Shown piece by piece: positions 42,965-51,216 of a stretch of 64,000 nucleotides of DNA (the first letter of the stretch is position 1; every line of letters begins with the position of its first letter). The stretch is from Streptomyces acidiscabies (GTDB lineage: Bacteria > Actinomycetota > Actinomycetes > Streptomycetales > Streptomycetaceae). The stretch lies in contig NZ_JAGJBY010000002.1 in assembly GCF_020010905.1 (NCBI RefSeq), forward strand, positions 3,348,001 through 3,412,000. Reading direction: 5' to 3'. Made by a program: the position numbers and the translations under genes. The notes under the pieces are model-generated. The model did not search any database. It was not told where the DNA came from and saw nothing but the letters and a program-made list of their open reading frames with translations.

Positions 42965-44662
42965 TCAGGGCAGGCGGGCGATGCCGCCGTGGATGTCCGT
43001 CGGCTCCTGACGGGTGCCGGGGGCGGGGCGCCACAGGGACACGGGGCCGATGCCGGGGTTCAGCGGGTGCGAGTCCTCGTAGAACGCGGCGATTTGGGCG
43101 GGACTGCGGAGGGTGTAGGGGGTGCCGGTGGCGTTGTGGTCGTGCTGGGCGCGGACGAGGTCGGGGCTGGTGTCGACGGCGTCGTGGTGCACGAGGTAGC
43201 TGCCGGGAGGCAGAGCACCGGTGAGGCGGCGGACGACGGCGAGGGCCTGGGTGTCGTCGGGGAGGTGGCCGAGGACGCCCAGGAGCAGCAGGGCGACCGG
43301 CCGCCCGAAGTCGAGGACGGTCCGTGCGGCGGTGGTGAGGATCGTCTCCGGGGTGCGGAGGTCGGCGTCGATGCAGGCGATGGCGCCTTCGGGGGTGCTG
43401 GGGCACAGGGCGCGCAGGTGGGTGGTGACGTGGGGGTCGTGGTCGGCGTACACGATCCGGGCGTTCGGGGCGATGCGCTGGGCGACGGCGTGGGTGCTGT
43501 CCTGGGTGGGCAGGCCGGGCCCGATGTCGAGGAACTGGCTGATGCCCAGTTCGCCGGTGAGGTGGGTGACCGCGCGGACGTGGAAGGCGCGCGCCTCGCG
43601 GACCATGCCGGTGATCTGCGGTGCGGTGTGCTGGTAGGTGTCGGCGGCGGTGCGGTCGATCTCGTAGTGGTCCTTGCCGCCGCTCCAGTAGTTCCAGACG
43701 CGGGCGGAGGAGGGGATGGTGCTGTTGATGAGCATGGGTGGTCCGGTCGGCGAGGCAGGGACGGCGGGCTGGGGCGGGGGTTCGCCGGGAGGGCCGGCGG
43801 GTGTGGTGCGGGCGGCGAGGAGGTGGCGGGCGGTCTCGCGGCTGCTGGGGGTGGTCCAGGTGCCGTAGGAGCCGCGGGTGGTGAGCAGGCCCTCGCCGGC
43901 CAGCAGGCCGACGGCCGTACGGACGACGTGGACGGACTCGGGGAGCTGGCGGGCGAGGGTTTTCTGCGAGGGCAGGCGCCCGGCGAGGTAGGTGTCGTCG
44001 GCGATCCGGGCGATGAGCGCCCAGCGGACCGCCTCGGCGCGGGCCCGGTGGGTGCCGGGCAGCGGCCAGTGCTCGGTGCGCCCGTCCACGGTCACGCCGA
44101 TGAACAGGCCGTTGCGCACCGTCTCGGTCTGGGGACCGGTGACGACGGTGCCGCGGGGGCGTACGGACAGCAGCAGCTTCTCGGCGACGAGGCGCGGGAT
44201 CACCCGCTTCACGGCCCAGAGCCGGGTGCCCAGGTCGGCAGCGAGGTCCACCGGCGGCGGCAGGACGCTGCCGTAGGGGTAGATGCCGTCGGTGATCCGG
44301 CTGCGCAGCGCTGTCAGGGTGTAGTCGGTCCAGTTGTCGTAGCCGTCCGGGACGTCCGGGGCTCGGCGCAGTCCGCCGCGTGGGCGCGGGACTTCCTCCC
44401 TGATGAGGATGAGCTGGACGACGCGCCGGGAGTAGCCGGTGCGGTCGTGGATACCGGGGATCGTGCCGCCTTCCCGGTAGGCGTTCGCAAACGCGGTCCT
44501 TACCAGGGGGTCGGCTGTCTGGGCGGCGATGCTCCGGGGCCGGACGGGCGGCAGGTTCTCCAGGTGCTGGTGCCACGCGGGCTGAGACGGCGGCGACGGT
44601 GACAGTACCGGGGCCAGGTCTGTCTGTCCGGGCTCGGGGGCGGGCGTCGTTGTGGTCGTCAT
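42965..44662 (-). CDS. Winged-helix regulator fused to SAM methyltransferase (Methyltransf_19 type)
   Basis: A 565-residue protein from ATG 44662 (GAGAGAAG upstream). Residues about 65-100: FANAYREGGTIPGIHDRTGYSRRVVQLIL, a SIREIA-like HTH. Then two GntR-like winged helices (SRITDGIYPYGSVLPPPVDLA...; ARIADDTYLAGRLPSQKTLA...). A proline-rich linker (about 285-305) leads to a methyltransferase of the Streptomyces SCO-type family: STIPSSARVWNYWSGGKDHYEID, FLDIGPGLPT (SAM motif), IVYADHDPHV. Members with only the methyltransferase part are abundant; the fusion to a two-winged HTH is unusual. Confidence 0.8.
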   Translation of the reverse strand: MTTTTTPAPEPGQTDLAPVLSPSPPSQPAWHQHLENLPPVRPRSIAAQTADPLVRTAFANAYREGGTIPGIHDRTGYSRRVVQLILIREEVPRPRGGLRRAPDVPDGYDNWTDYTLTALRSRITDGIYPYGSVLPPPVDLAADLGTRLWAVKRVIPRLVAEKLLLSVRPRGTVVTGPQTETVRNGLFIGVTVDGRTEHWPLPGTHRARAEAVRWALIARIADDTYLAGRLPSQKTLARQLPESVHVVRTAVGLLAGEGLLTTRGSYGTWTTPSSRETARHLLAARTTPAGPPGEPPPQPAVPASPTGPPMLINSTIPSSARVWNYWSGGKDHYEIDRTAADTYQHTAPQITGMVREARAFHVRAVTHLTGELGISQFLDIGPGLPTQDSTHAVAQRIAPNARIVYADHDPHVTTHLRALCPSTPEGAIACIDADLRTPETILTTAARTVLDFGRPVALLLLGVLGHLPDDTQALAVVRRLTGALPPGSYLVHHDAVDTSPDLVRAQHDHNATGTPYTLRSPAQIAAFYEDSHPLNPGIGPVSLWRPAPGTRQEPTDIHGGIARLP

Positions 44663-44879
44663 CTTCTCTCGCCGGTGCTGGAGCGTCGGTGGGGTGGAGG
44701 CCGTCGTGGTGTGGGGTCCCTTTGCGGCTCCGTGCCGCCGACTGCCCGGAGGCGCAAAGGGAGTTGAGGGGGTGGGCCCCGCCGCCGTGCCCGGGGGATG
44801 CGGGTGAGCGGCCCGGCGGCGGGGCTGGGTGCCGCGCACGGCAGTTGGGGGTCCACGGGGTGCCGTGCGCGGGTGGTTT

Positions 44880-46148
44880 TCAGGCGGCGGTGGTCAGGGG
44901 CGGGTGGTGGCGGAGACGGTCGGCGAAGAGCTGCGACCACTGGGGGCGGTGCTGGTCGTGTGGGGTGGTCTCTTCTTCGACGGCGGCCTGGGCCAGGCGC
45001 AGGCGCTGGATCTCGCCGGTGCCGGCGGGGGCGTAGGTGGTCTGGATGTCCTGCCAGATCCGGGCCAGCGGGTGGTCGGTGTGGAGGGCGTGGGCGCCGT
45101 GGAGTTCGAGGGCGGCTTGGCCGGAGTCGGCGGCGAGTTCGTGGCCGGTGAGTTTGGCGGTGATGAGCTGCTGGTCGCAGGGCAGCCCTTGGTCGAGGAG
45201 GTGGGCGGCGTGGTAGAGGAGCAGGCGGGCGATGTGGGTGTTGGCGGTGATGCGGCCGAGGCGGTCCTGGACGACGCCGAGGTCGGCGAGGGTGGAGCCG
45301 TGGCGGGGGCGGGTCGCGGTGTGGCGGACGGCGAGGGAGACGGCACGCTCGTGCAGGCCGAGGTCGACGGCGGCGAGGTTGGGGCGGCCGTAGAGGATGC
45401 TGCTGGACTGGGCGACGGCGAAGCCCTCGCCGATCTCACCGAGGCGCTGGTCGTCGCGGACGCGGACGCCGTCGAGGCGGATCTCGCCGAAGGAGAAGCC
45501 GTGCAGGCCCAGCGCGGGCCGGTGCGCGGCCAAGGTCACGCCGCGCGCCGTGGCATCGACGATGAACGCGGTCAGCGCCTGCGACGTCCGTACGCCGGGG
45601 CCGGCGGTGCGGGCGACGACGATGTGGAAGTCGGCGACGTGGCTGTTGCCGACGGACGTCTTGGCGCCGGTGAGTATCCAGCCGCTTTTCGTGCGTTCGG
45701 CGGTGGTCTGGATGCCACCGAGGTGGCCGCCGTGGTCGGGTTCGGTGACCGCGATCGACGGCAGCGCCCGCATCTCGGACACGGCCAGCAGCAGCTGTGT
45801 GGTCCGCCGCCTGCCGCCGTAGAAGTGGTGGAGGGCGCCGATGGGGATGAGGCTCGCCTGGAGGATCGCGGCAGCGGCGGCGCTGACCCGGGCGAGGCGG
45901 TGGACCAGGATCACCCGGGCGACGTGCCCGGCCTGCATACCGCCGATGTCCTCGGGCAGCGTGACCCCGAACCAGCCCTGCTGGGACAGGAGCCGGGGGA
46001 TCTCCCGCTCGACCACGGTGGGGTCGGCGTCCGCGCGGGCGGCCCGGGGGGCGATCTCGGCGGCGGCGAACGCATCGGCGTGCTCCCACAGGCGGCGGTG
46101 GGCGTCGGTGAGAAACGGGGCGAGCGCGGCGGGCGGGCTGTCGGGCAC
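44880..46148 (-). CDS. Acyl-CoA dehydrogenase family protein
   Basis: A 422-residue flavoprotein. PRLLSQQGWFGVTLPEDIGG, SIAVTEPDHGGHLGGIQTTAE (TEPxxGS-like FAD/substrate loop), GWILTGAKTSVGNSHVADF and FAVAQSSSILYGRPNLAAVDLGL are typical. The C-terminal helix HLLDQGLPCDQQLITAKLTGHELAADSG followed by ELHGAHALHTDHPLARIWQDIQT lacks an obvious Glu catalytic base at the usual place. GTG start at 46148. It lies in the conservon operon, where a cytochrome P450 gene often is found. Confidence 0.88.
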   Translation of the reverse strand: MPDSPPAALAPFLTDAHRRLWEHADAFAAAEIAPRAARADADPTVVEREIPRLLSQQGWFGVTLPEDIGGMQAGHVARVILVHRLARVSAAAAAILQASLIPIGALHHFYGGRRRTTQLLLAVSEMRALPSIAVTEPDHGGHLGGIQTTAERTKSGWILTGAKTSVGNSHVADFHIVVARTAGPGVRTSQALTAFIVDATARGVTLAAHRPALGLHGFSFGEIRLDGVRVRDDQRLGEIGEGFAVAQSSSILYGRPNLAAVDLGLHERAVSLAVRHTATRPRHGSTLADLGVVQDRLGRITANTHIARLLLYHAAHLLDQGLPCDQQLITAKLTGHELAADSGQAALELHGAHALHTDHPLARIWQDIQTTYAPAGTGEIQRLRLAQAAVEEETTPHDQHRPQWSQLFADRLRHHPPLTTAA

Positions 46149-46248
46149 GGCGGGGATCTCCCTCTCCTGGTCGGCGGCCGGACGACGCGGGTGCGGCCGG
46201 AGGCGTACGGGGGCGGTGGCGCGCGAAGGCGGGCGGGGGCGGGGGTGG

Positions 46249-46866
46249 TCAGGTGACGGCCGCGCGGGAGGTGATGGCTTCCAGGACTTCCGCGCCGATG
46301 GCGATGACGGTGTCCCGGATCCGTACGGCGTCGCTCATCGGCCGTTCCTCGGGGTCGATGGTGCAGACCGTGCCCAGGACGATGCCGCTCGCCGTGTGCC
46401 GCAGACGCATGCCGAAGTAGGAGGAGATCCCGACGGACTCCGCGACGTAGTTGGCGCTGTAGCTGGCGCGGGCGTGGACGTTCGGGAGGGGCAGTGCCTT
46501 CTCGCGGTCCATGACGTAGGGGCACCAGCCGTCGTCGGTGCTCATGGTCCGTCCGACCACCGGGTACCCGCTGCCGGGCGGGGGCTGGTGCAGCCCGATG
46601 AAGTTCTGCTCCCGCAGGATGATGTTGACGAACCCGTACGCCATGCCGGTGCGGTGGGCCAGGAGGGTGGCGAATTCGTCGAAGAAGGAGTGGCCGTCGA
46701 GGGGGAGGCCGAGCTGCTCGACGAGGGCGGTGCGTTCCCGCAGGGCGGCCTGGCGGGCTTCGCTGCCCAGGACGATGCCGTCGGGGGCGAGCGGTTGCCT
46801 GGGCAGCTGGAGCACACCGGGCTCGGGACCCTGCGGCGACGGTGGGTGCTGGGGGTGGTGGTTCAT
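46249..46866 (-). CDS. GAF-domain protein of the conservon
   Basis: A 205-residue single GAF domain: LLAHRTGMAYGFVNIILREQNFIGLHQPP, MSTDDGWCPYVMDREKALPLPNV (the DGWCPxxM motif), VGISSYFGMRLRHTASGIVLGTVCTID. Its ATG overlaps the CvnD stop (ATGA). GAF proteins of this type sense small molecules or redox state; in Streptomyces they are found at the end of some conservons. Immediately downstream lies the acyl-CoA dehydrogenase. Confidence 0.85.
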   Translation of the reverse strand: MNHHPQHPPSPQGPEPGVLQLPRQPLAPDGIVLGSEARQAALRERTALVEQLGLPLDGHSFFDEFATLLAHRTGMAYGFVNIILREQNFIGLHQPPPGSGYPVVGRTMSTDDGWCPYVMDREKALPLPNVHARASYSANYVAESVGISSYFGMRLRHTASGIVLGTVCTIDPEERPMSDAVRIRDTVIAIGAEVLEAITSRAAVT

Positions 46867-47489
46867 CGGGTGTCCAGAGGGGAGAGCGGGCGGGGGAGTT
46901 GGCGTTGGACGTGGTCGACGAGGGTGAGCAGGACCGAGGCAACGGAGGCGCGCTCGCGGGCGTCGCAGGCCACGACGGGGACATTTGCGCCGACACCGAG
47001 GGCGTCCCTGACTGCGGCGAGCCGATAGCGGCGGGCGTCGGGGAACTTGTTGACGGCGACGACGAAGGGCAGCCGGTTGTACTCGGCGAAGTTGATGACG
47101 TCGAAGCTGTCCGCCAGGCGGCGGGTGTCGGCCAGGACGACGGCGCCGACCGCGCCGCGCGCGAACTCGTCCCACAGTTCCTTGAACCGGTCCTGGCCCG
47201 TCATCCCGAACAGGAACAGCTCCAGGCGCGGGTCGAGGGTGAGGCGGCCGAAGTCGAGAGCGACCGTGGTACGGGTCTTCTCGGGGACGCCGTGCAGGCT
47301 GTCGGTGTGCCTGCCCGCCACGGTCATCGTCTCCTCGGTGCACAGCGGCTCGATCTCGCTGACCGCCCCGACGGCGGTCGTCTTGCCGACGCCGAACCCA
47401 CCGCCGATCACGATCTTCAGCCTCCTGACACCGTCCACCACCATGGCCGGGGCCGGGGCGTGCGGGGCGTTGACGGTCACGGCGCTCAC
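46863..47489 (-). CDS. cvnD: CvnD-type small GTPase (MglA-like)
   Basis: A 208-residue GTP-binding protein. Motifs: KIVIGGGFGVGKTTAVGAVS (P-loop), KTRTTVALDFGRLTL (switch I Thr), LFLFGMTGQDRF (switch II, Gly-Gln), VVAVNKF (NKxD-like). These define the conservon D protein, an MglA/SRP-like G protein that cycles with the roadblock protein CvnB. GTG 47489 overlaps the CvnC stop. Confidence 0.9.
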   Translation of the reverse strand: MSAVTVNAPHAPAPAMVVDGVRRLKIVIGGGFGVGKTTAVGAVSEIEPLCTEETMTVAGRHTDSLHGVPEKTRTTVALDFGRLTLDPRLELFLFGMTGQDRFKELWDEFARGAVGAVVLADTRRLADSFDVINFAEYNRLPFVVAVNKFPDARRYRLAAVRDALGVGANVPVVACDARERASVASVLLTLVDHVQRQLPRPLSPLDTR

Positions 47490-47932
47490 CCGGCCCTGAG
47501 TAGGGAGCGGGCATCGGGGAACTTCCGTTTCAGGCCGGCCAGGAGCGCGGCCAGCACGTCCACGTCCGGTGCCTCGTCGTCATCGCCGTACGGGCGGGCG
47601 GTGTGCAGGGCCAGGACGTGGTCGTCGAGCAGGTCCGAGACGACCACCTTCACGGAGGCGGCCGGGCGCCGCAGCGTGCCGGCCAGCTCGGCGACCGAGC
47701 GGGGGTCTAAGCGGCACAGCGCCACGATCTGCTCGTGTACCGGGGGCAGGCCGGCCGCCGGGACAGCCGGGGCCGCCGGGCCGGGGCCCAGCACGCTGTC
47801 CAGGGCGAGGAGGCGGCGGGGACGGGTCCGGCCTCCGGTGACTTCGTAGGTGCGCACGAATTCGGACTCCTGCTCACCGGACACCACCACGACCGCCAGG
47901 GGGATAGGGGGCTGCTGGGAGACGGCGTTCAC
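47486..47932 (-). CDS. cvnC: CvnC, DUF742 protein
   Basis: A 148-residue protein from GTG 47932, overlapping the CvnB stop (GTGA). FVRTYEVTGGRTRPRR and LPPVHEQIVALCRLDPRSVAELAGTLRRPAASVKVVVSDLL are typical of DUF742, a winged-helix-like domain found only in conservons. Ends with the conserved LLAGLKRKFPDA. Function: a partner of CvnA/CvnB/CvnD complexes, mechanism not known. Confidence 0.88.
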   Translation of the reverse strand: MNAVSQQPPIPLAVVVVSGEQESEFVRTYEVTGGRTRPRRLLALDSVLGPGPAAPAVPAAGLPPVHEQIVALCRLDPRSVAELAGTLRRPAASVKVVVSDLLDDHVLALHTARPYGDDDEAPDVDVLAALLAGLKRKFPDARSLLRAG

Positions 47933-48414
47933 CGGCCGCCACCGCCGTCGGCGGTACGGACCTCGACCGTCATGTAGCGGGAGAACCGGTCGACGAGCCG
48001 TCCCATCTCCAGGCCGACCGTGCGCAGGATCGCGGCCGGTTCGGTCAGCACGCACAGCACCGTGTCTACCGTGCGGTTGTTGAACGCCTCGGTGCGGCCG
48101 GTGGACTGGATGAGGAAGCAGGCGTCGGGGCGTTCGATCAGGACCTGGTCGGGGTGCGCGCCGCCCTCAGGGCCGGGGATGGCGGTGGCCGTGGAGGCGA
48201 GACCGGACACGGCGGCGGCGAGGCGGGCGGCCCAGACCGTGTCCATGTCGCTGTCAAGGAGGGAGAGCCCGTCGCGGGACAGCAGCATCGCGTGCGTCAC
48301 GCCGGGGGTCTGTTCGACGAACGTGCCCAGCAGCCATGCCATCTCCCCGGCCGGGGTGCCGTCAGCAGGTTTCCCGGCGATCGTGCTCGTCGCAGGCATG
48401 TCAGAGGTGGTCAT
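47929..48414 (-). CDS. cvnB: CvnB, roadblock/LC7 protein
   Basis: A 161-residue protein with a roadblock/LC7 fold: WLLGTFVEQTPGVTHAMLLSRDGLSLL, ARLAAAVSGLASTATAIPG, CFLIQSTGRTEAF, VLCVLTEPAAILRTVGLEMGRLV. This class regulates the small GTPase (CvnD) as a GAP or scaffold. Its gene follows cvnA by 66 bp and overlaps cvnC. Confidence 0.9.
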   Translation of the reverse strand: MTTSDMPATSTIAGKPADGTPAGEMAWLLGTFVEQTPGVTHAMLLSRDGLSLLDSDMDTVWAARLAAAVSGLASTATAIPGPEGGAHPDQVLIERPDACFLIQSTGRTEAFNNRTVDTVLCVLTEPAAILRTVGLEMGRLVDRFSRYMTVEVRTADGGGGR

Positions 48415-48480
48415 CGTGGAATCACTCCGTACGGGGTGTCAGGGAGAAAGAAGAGGGAGGGGGGATGGGGGAGGAGGGGG

Positions 48481-49965
48481 TCAGGCGGGCGGCGCAGTGG
48501 GCCCGGGGTGCGGCGGGGCGGCGCGGGGGTGGTCGCGTCCGGCCCGCTGCCCGGCACGGAAATCCGCGAACCGTCCCGGATCGGCGGGCCGCCTCGGCGG
48601 CGCCAGTGTGGGGCGGACCGGCGGCGGCGCCGGTATCCGGCGCGGAAGGGCCGGCGCGCCGCCCTCCTCCTCGGGACCGCCGACCACCGGCTGCTGCGCG
48701 GGCGGACGGCTCCTGTGCGGTCCCGCAGGAGCGGACGCAGCCCTGGACGCGGCGGGGGCCGGGGCTGCGGGGGCCGGGACGTCCGGGGAGGCGAGGGGAA
48801 GTACCCTCAGAAGCAGATGCGCGGGCACACCCACCAGCGCCGTGGTCCCGCCGCCGGGGTTCTCCACCAGCCGGACCGTCAGACGATGCTGCCGGGCGAT
48901 CGTCGACACCGTGACCAGCCCGAACTGGCCGTCGCGCACTAGCCGTGCCAGATTCGCCTCGTGGGATGCCAGCAGCCGGTTCAGCTGGGCCCGCCGGGCC
49001 GAGGGCATCGGCAGGCCCTGGTCCGCCACCCGGATCGTCAGCCCGCCCGCCGCCTCCGTCACCGACACGTGCACCTGCGTCGCCGGGTCGGAGCACTCCA
49101 GCCCGTTCTCGATCAGCTCCGCCATCAGGTGCATCACGTCCGGCCCCGCCTGCTTGGGCAGCGCGAACCCGACCCCGGCCTCACTCGCCGCCACCGTCAC
49201 CCGCCGGTAGTGCTCCACCTCGCATACCGCACCGTGCAGCACGGTCGCCACCCGCATCGGCTCCGTCGCCCGCCGCAAAGACGCACCGCCCAGGATCGCG
49301 CTGCTCTCCACCCGCCGCCGCAACCGCGTTGCCAGATGGTCGATCCGGTAGATCCGGTCCAGGAGTTCCGGGTCGTCCGTCTCCTTCTCCAGCGCGCTCA
49401 AGGCGCGCAGCATCCGGTCCATCAACGGGTGCTGACGCTGCGGAAGCCGCCGCAGGAGTTCCAGCAGCACCGACGACCGCGACGCTTCCTCCACCTCGAT
49501 CAACGCCGCGACACACTGCACCTTCACGTCCTCCAGCACCTCCAGCGTCCTCGCCAGCGAGCCCTCCGCCCCTACCGGCACCACCTCATCCGGAATCGGC
49601 GGACGCACCCCTCGCAGCAGCTCCTCCGTCGACCACTGCACCGTCTTCTCCACTGCTTCCGCGGCAGCCACCAACCGCTCCCCCTCTGCGGCCCGCAGAC
49701 CTTCCCACCGAGCCCCCACCGCACCGGCTCCCGCACGCGCCAGCCACTCCCCGACGGCCACAGCGGCCACTAGCCCGCCCGCCACGCCGACCAGCCCCGC
49801 CACCGGCGACGCCAGCCACCCCCCGGCGGCAGCAACTCCCGGCACCAGCACGGCCGTCGACTGTGCGAGCAGCGCCACCGCCCGGAAACGACCGAGCACG
49901 AACCGGTCCGGCTCGGGCCGCAGGCGACGGTGCGCGGCCGGACGGGAAGACGCGTGGGCGAACAT
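48481..49965 (-). CDS. cvnA: CvnA, nitrate/ATP-binding sensor kinase-like protein
   Basis: A 494-residue protein. Two membrane-spanning segments (about 25-75, ALLAQSTAVLVPGVAAAGGW and GLVGVAGGLVAAVAVGEW), a helical signalling region, and an HATPase domain from about 270: VMHLMAELIENGLECSDPATQ (N box), RVADQGLPMPSARR (G1), GQFGLVTVSTIARQH (G2 region). The tail is Pro/Ala-rich and disordered. It is the membrane sensor of the conservon. It begins three bases after the stop of the upstream recombinase-like protein. Confidence 0.87.
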   Translation of the reverse strand: MFAHASSRPAAHRRLRPEPDRFVLGRFRAVALLAQSTAVLVPGVAAAGGWLASPVAGLVGVAGGLVAAVAVGEWLARAGAGAVGARWEGLRAAEGERLVAAAEAVEKTVQWSTEELLRGVRPPIPDEVVPVGAEGSLARTLEVLEDVKVQCVAALIEVEEASRSSVLLELLRRLPQRQHPLMDRMLRALSALEKETDDPELLDRIYRIDHLATRLRRRVESSAILGGASLRRATEPMRVATVLHGAVCEVEHYRRVTVAASEAGVGFALPKQAGPDVMHLMAELIENGLECSDPATQVHVSVTEAAGGLTIRVADQGLPMPSARRAQLNRLLASHEANLARLVRDGQFGLVTVSTIARQHRLTVRLVENPGGGTTALVGVPAHLLLRVLPLASPDVPAPAAPAPAASRAASAPAGPHRSRPPAQQPVVGGPEEEGGAPALPRRIPAPPPVRPTLAPPRRPADPGRFADFRAGQRAGRDHPRAAPPHPGPTAPPA

Positions 49966-49968
49966 GAG

Positions 49969-51033
49969 TCAGACTTCCTCGGCGGAGACGGATGCGGACG
50001 TGACGGCGAGGGCCACGCGGTCGGTGGAGAGGACGGGAAGACGGACCGAGTCCACGTCGCCCGACCCGTCGGACTGCGGACGGCAGACGACCTCACCGCC
50101 CAACTCCCGCAGCCAGACGGCCGTGGCTTCCGCGACCGTCGCCGTCTTGGACGGGGGAGTTCCGAGGCGGGACACCGACACCGACACAACCAGCGACCCG
50201 TCGGCATCAACTGATATGACCGGCGTGACCGGACCTTGCCCACCACGCTCCACAGCCCTGCTGACCAGCTCCATGACAGCCAGGACTCCGGCAAGCGGAT
50301 ACCTCATCCACTCCACGGTCATCAGGACCCGGCGCGTGTCCGACCGCTCCTTCAACGGGGCCATGGTGCCCATGGAGAACTGCGTCGCCCCGTACTGGGA
50401 ACGACTCATCGAACCCGGGGAAAGCGGGTTCCGCTCAGCGACGTACCCGCCCGGCGGCACCACCTCACTCGCCTCGGTCACCGCGATGAACGCCAAACTC
50501 TGTGCGAACCAGCCCAGTTGCTCCGCAACCTCGTCGGGATGGGAACTGATCACGGAGAGCGTCGGGACCACGACGCCGTTAGCACGCCCGGAGTAGATCT
50601 CCCGCCGTACCGCACCCCACCCCGGCTGGGCCGCACACGTACTCCAGCCGTAGTCGTCCGCGAATACCTGCCCGACCCGCCAGTCTTGTTTCTCGACGAA
50701 GAGGAGAGCGGCCTTCAACAACCGCTCCGGGTGTTGCGTGCCCACCGCCGACACGTATAGGCACACCTGCGGCACTTGCCCGGACTCATTGACGCGCAAG
50801 ACGACCTGGTCCTGCCGGTACAGGGGGGCGGCCGAATTCAGGGGATGCGGGTCGACAGCGAGCCGGGTCGTCAAGCCCGCGTCCCTCGGCGCGGCGCCAT
50901 CGGTGCCGAAACACCTCAACGCCGGTGAAGGCATGCTGTATTGAGGCCGGACGCAGCCGCACTGGCGCAAGGCCGTCGACTCCGCGACAAGAGAACCGAA
51001 GACGGCTCCAGAACCCCCCGGAAAGGCAATCAC
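49969..51033 (-). CDS. Resolvase-fold-like protein with kinase-like C-terminus
   Basis: A 354-residue protein from GTG 51033 (AGGAGA five bases before). Residues about 90-180 look like the catalytic domain fold of serine recombinases: VCLYVSAVGTQHPERLLKAAL, WRVGQVFADDYGWSTC, WGAVRREIYSGRANGVVV, with the catalytic serine position not conserved. Residues about 200-350 resemble an ATPase-like segment (MSRSQYGATQFSMGTMAPL, LMTVEWMRYPLAGVLAVMEL). The protein lies just ahead of cvnA and is probably co-transcribed. Family not known to me. Confidence 0.6.
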   Translation of the reverse strand: MIAFPGGSGAVFGSLVAESTALRQCGCVRPQYSMPSPALRCFGTDGAAPRDAGLTTRLAVDPHPLNSAAPLYRQDQVVLRVNESGQVPQVCLYVSAVGTQHPERLLKAALLFVEKQDWRVGQVFADDYGWSTCAAQPGWGAVRREIYSGRANGVVVPTLSVISSHPDEVAEQLGWFAQSLAFIAVTEASEVVPPGGYVAERNPLSPGSMSRSQYGATQFSMGTMAPLKERSDTRRVLMTVEWMRYPLAGVLAVMELVSRAVERGGQGPVTPVISVDADGSLVVSVSVSRLGTPPSKTATVAEATAVWLRELGGEVVCRPQSDGSGDVDSVRLPVLSTDRVALAVTSASVSAEEV

Positions 51034-51147
51034 CCATGTCTCCTGTACGTCAGAACGCACCGTAGAGTGCCGTCGAGGCGGCTTCTGCCACCTGGACGCT
51101 CATCTGGGCATAGTTTGTTTAGAGTTCGGCAATGACGCACATCTCAG

Positions 51148-51160
51148 AAGTGATATCACT
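51148..51160. promoter_or_regulatory. AAGTGATATCACT palindrome upstream of the first cassette
   Basis: The 12-bp palindrome AGTGATATCACT lies 57 bp upstream of the start at 51217. Its first nine bases with the preceding A (AAGTGATAT) recur at 53506-53514, 54 bp upstream of the paralogous regulator gene. A common operator for both cassettes is likely. Confidence 0.55.
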
Positions 51161-51216
51161 GAGGTGATTCCGGTCCGGGAGGCCCGAAACCGCATGTGCT
51201 CGGTCAGGGGGAGAGA

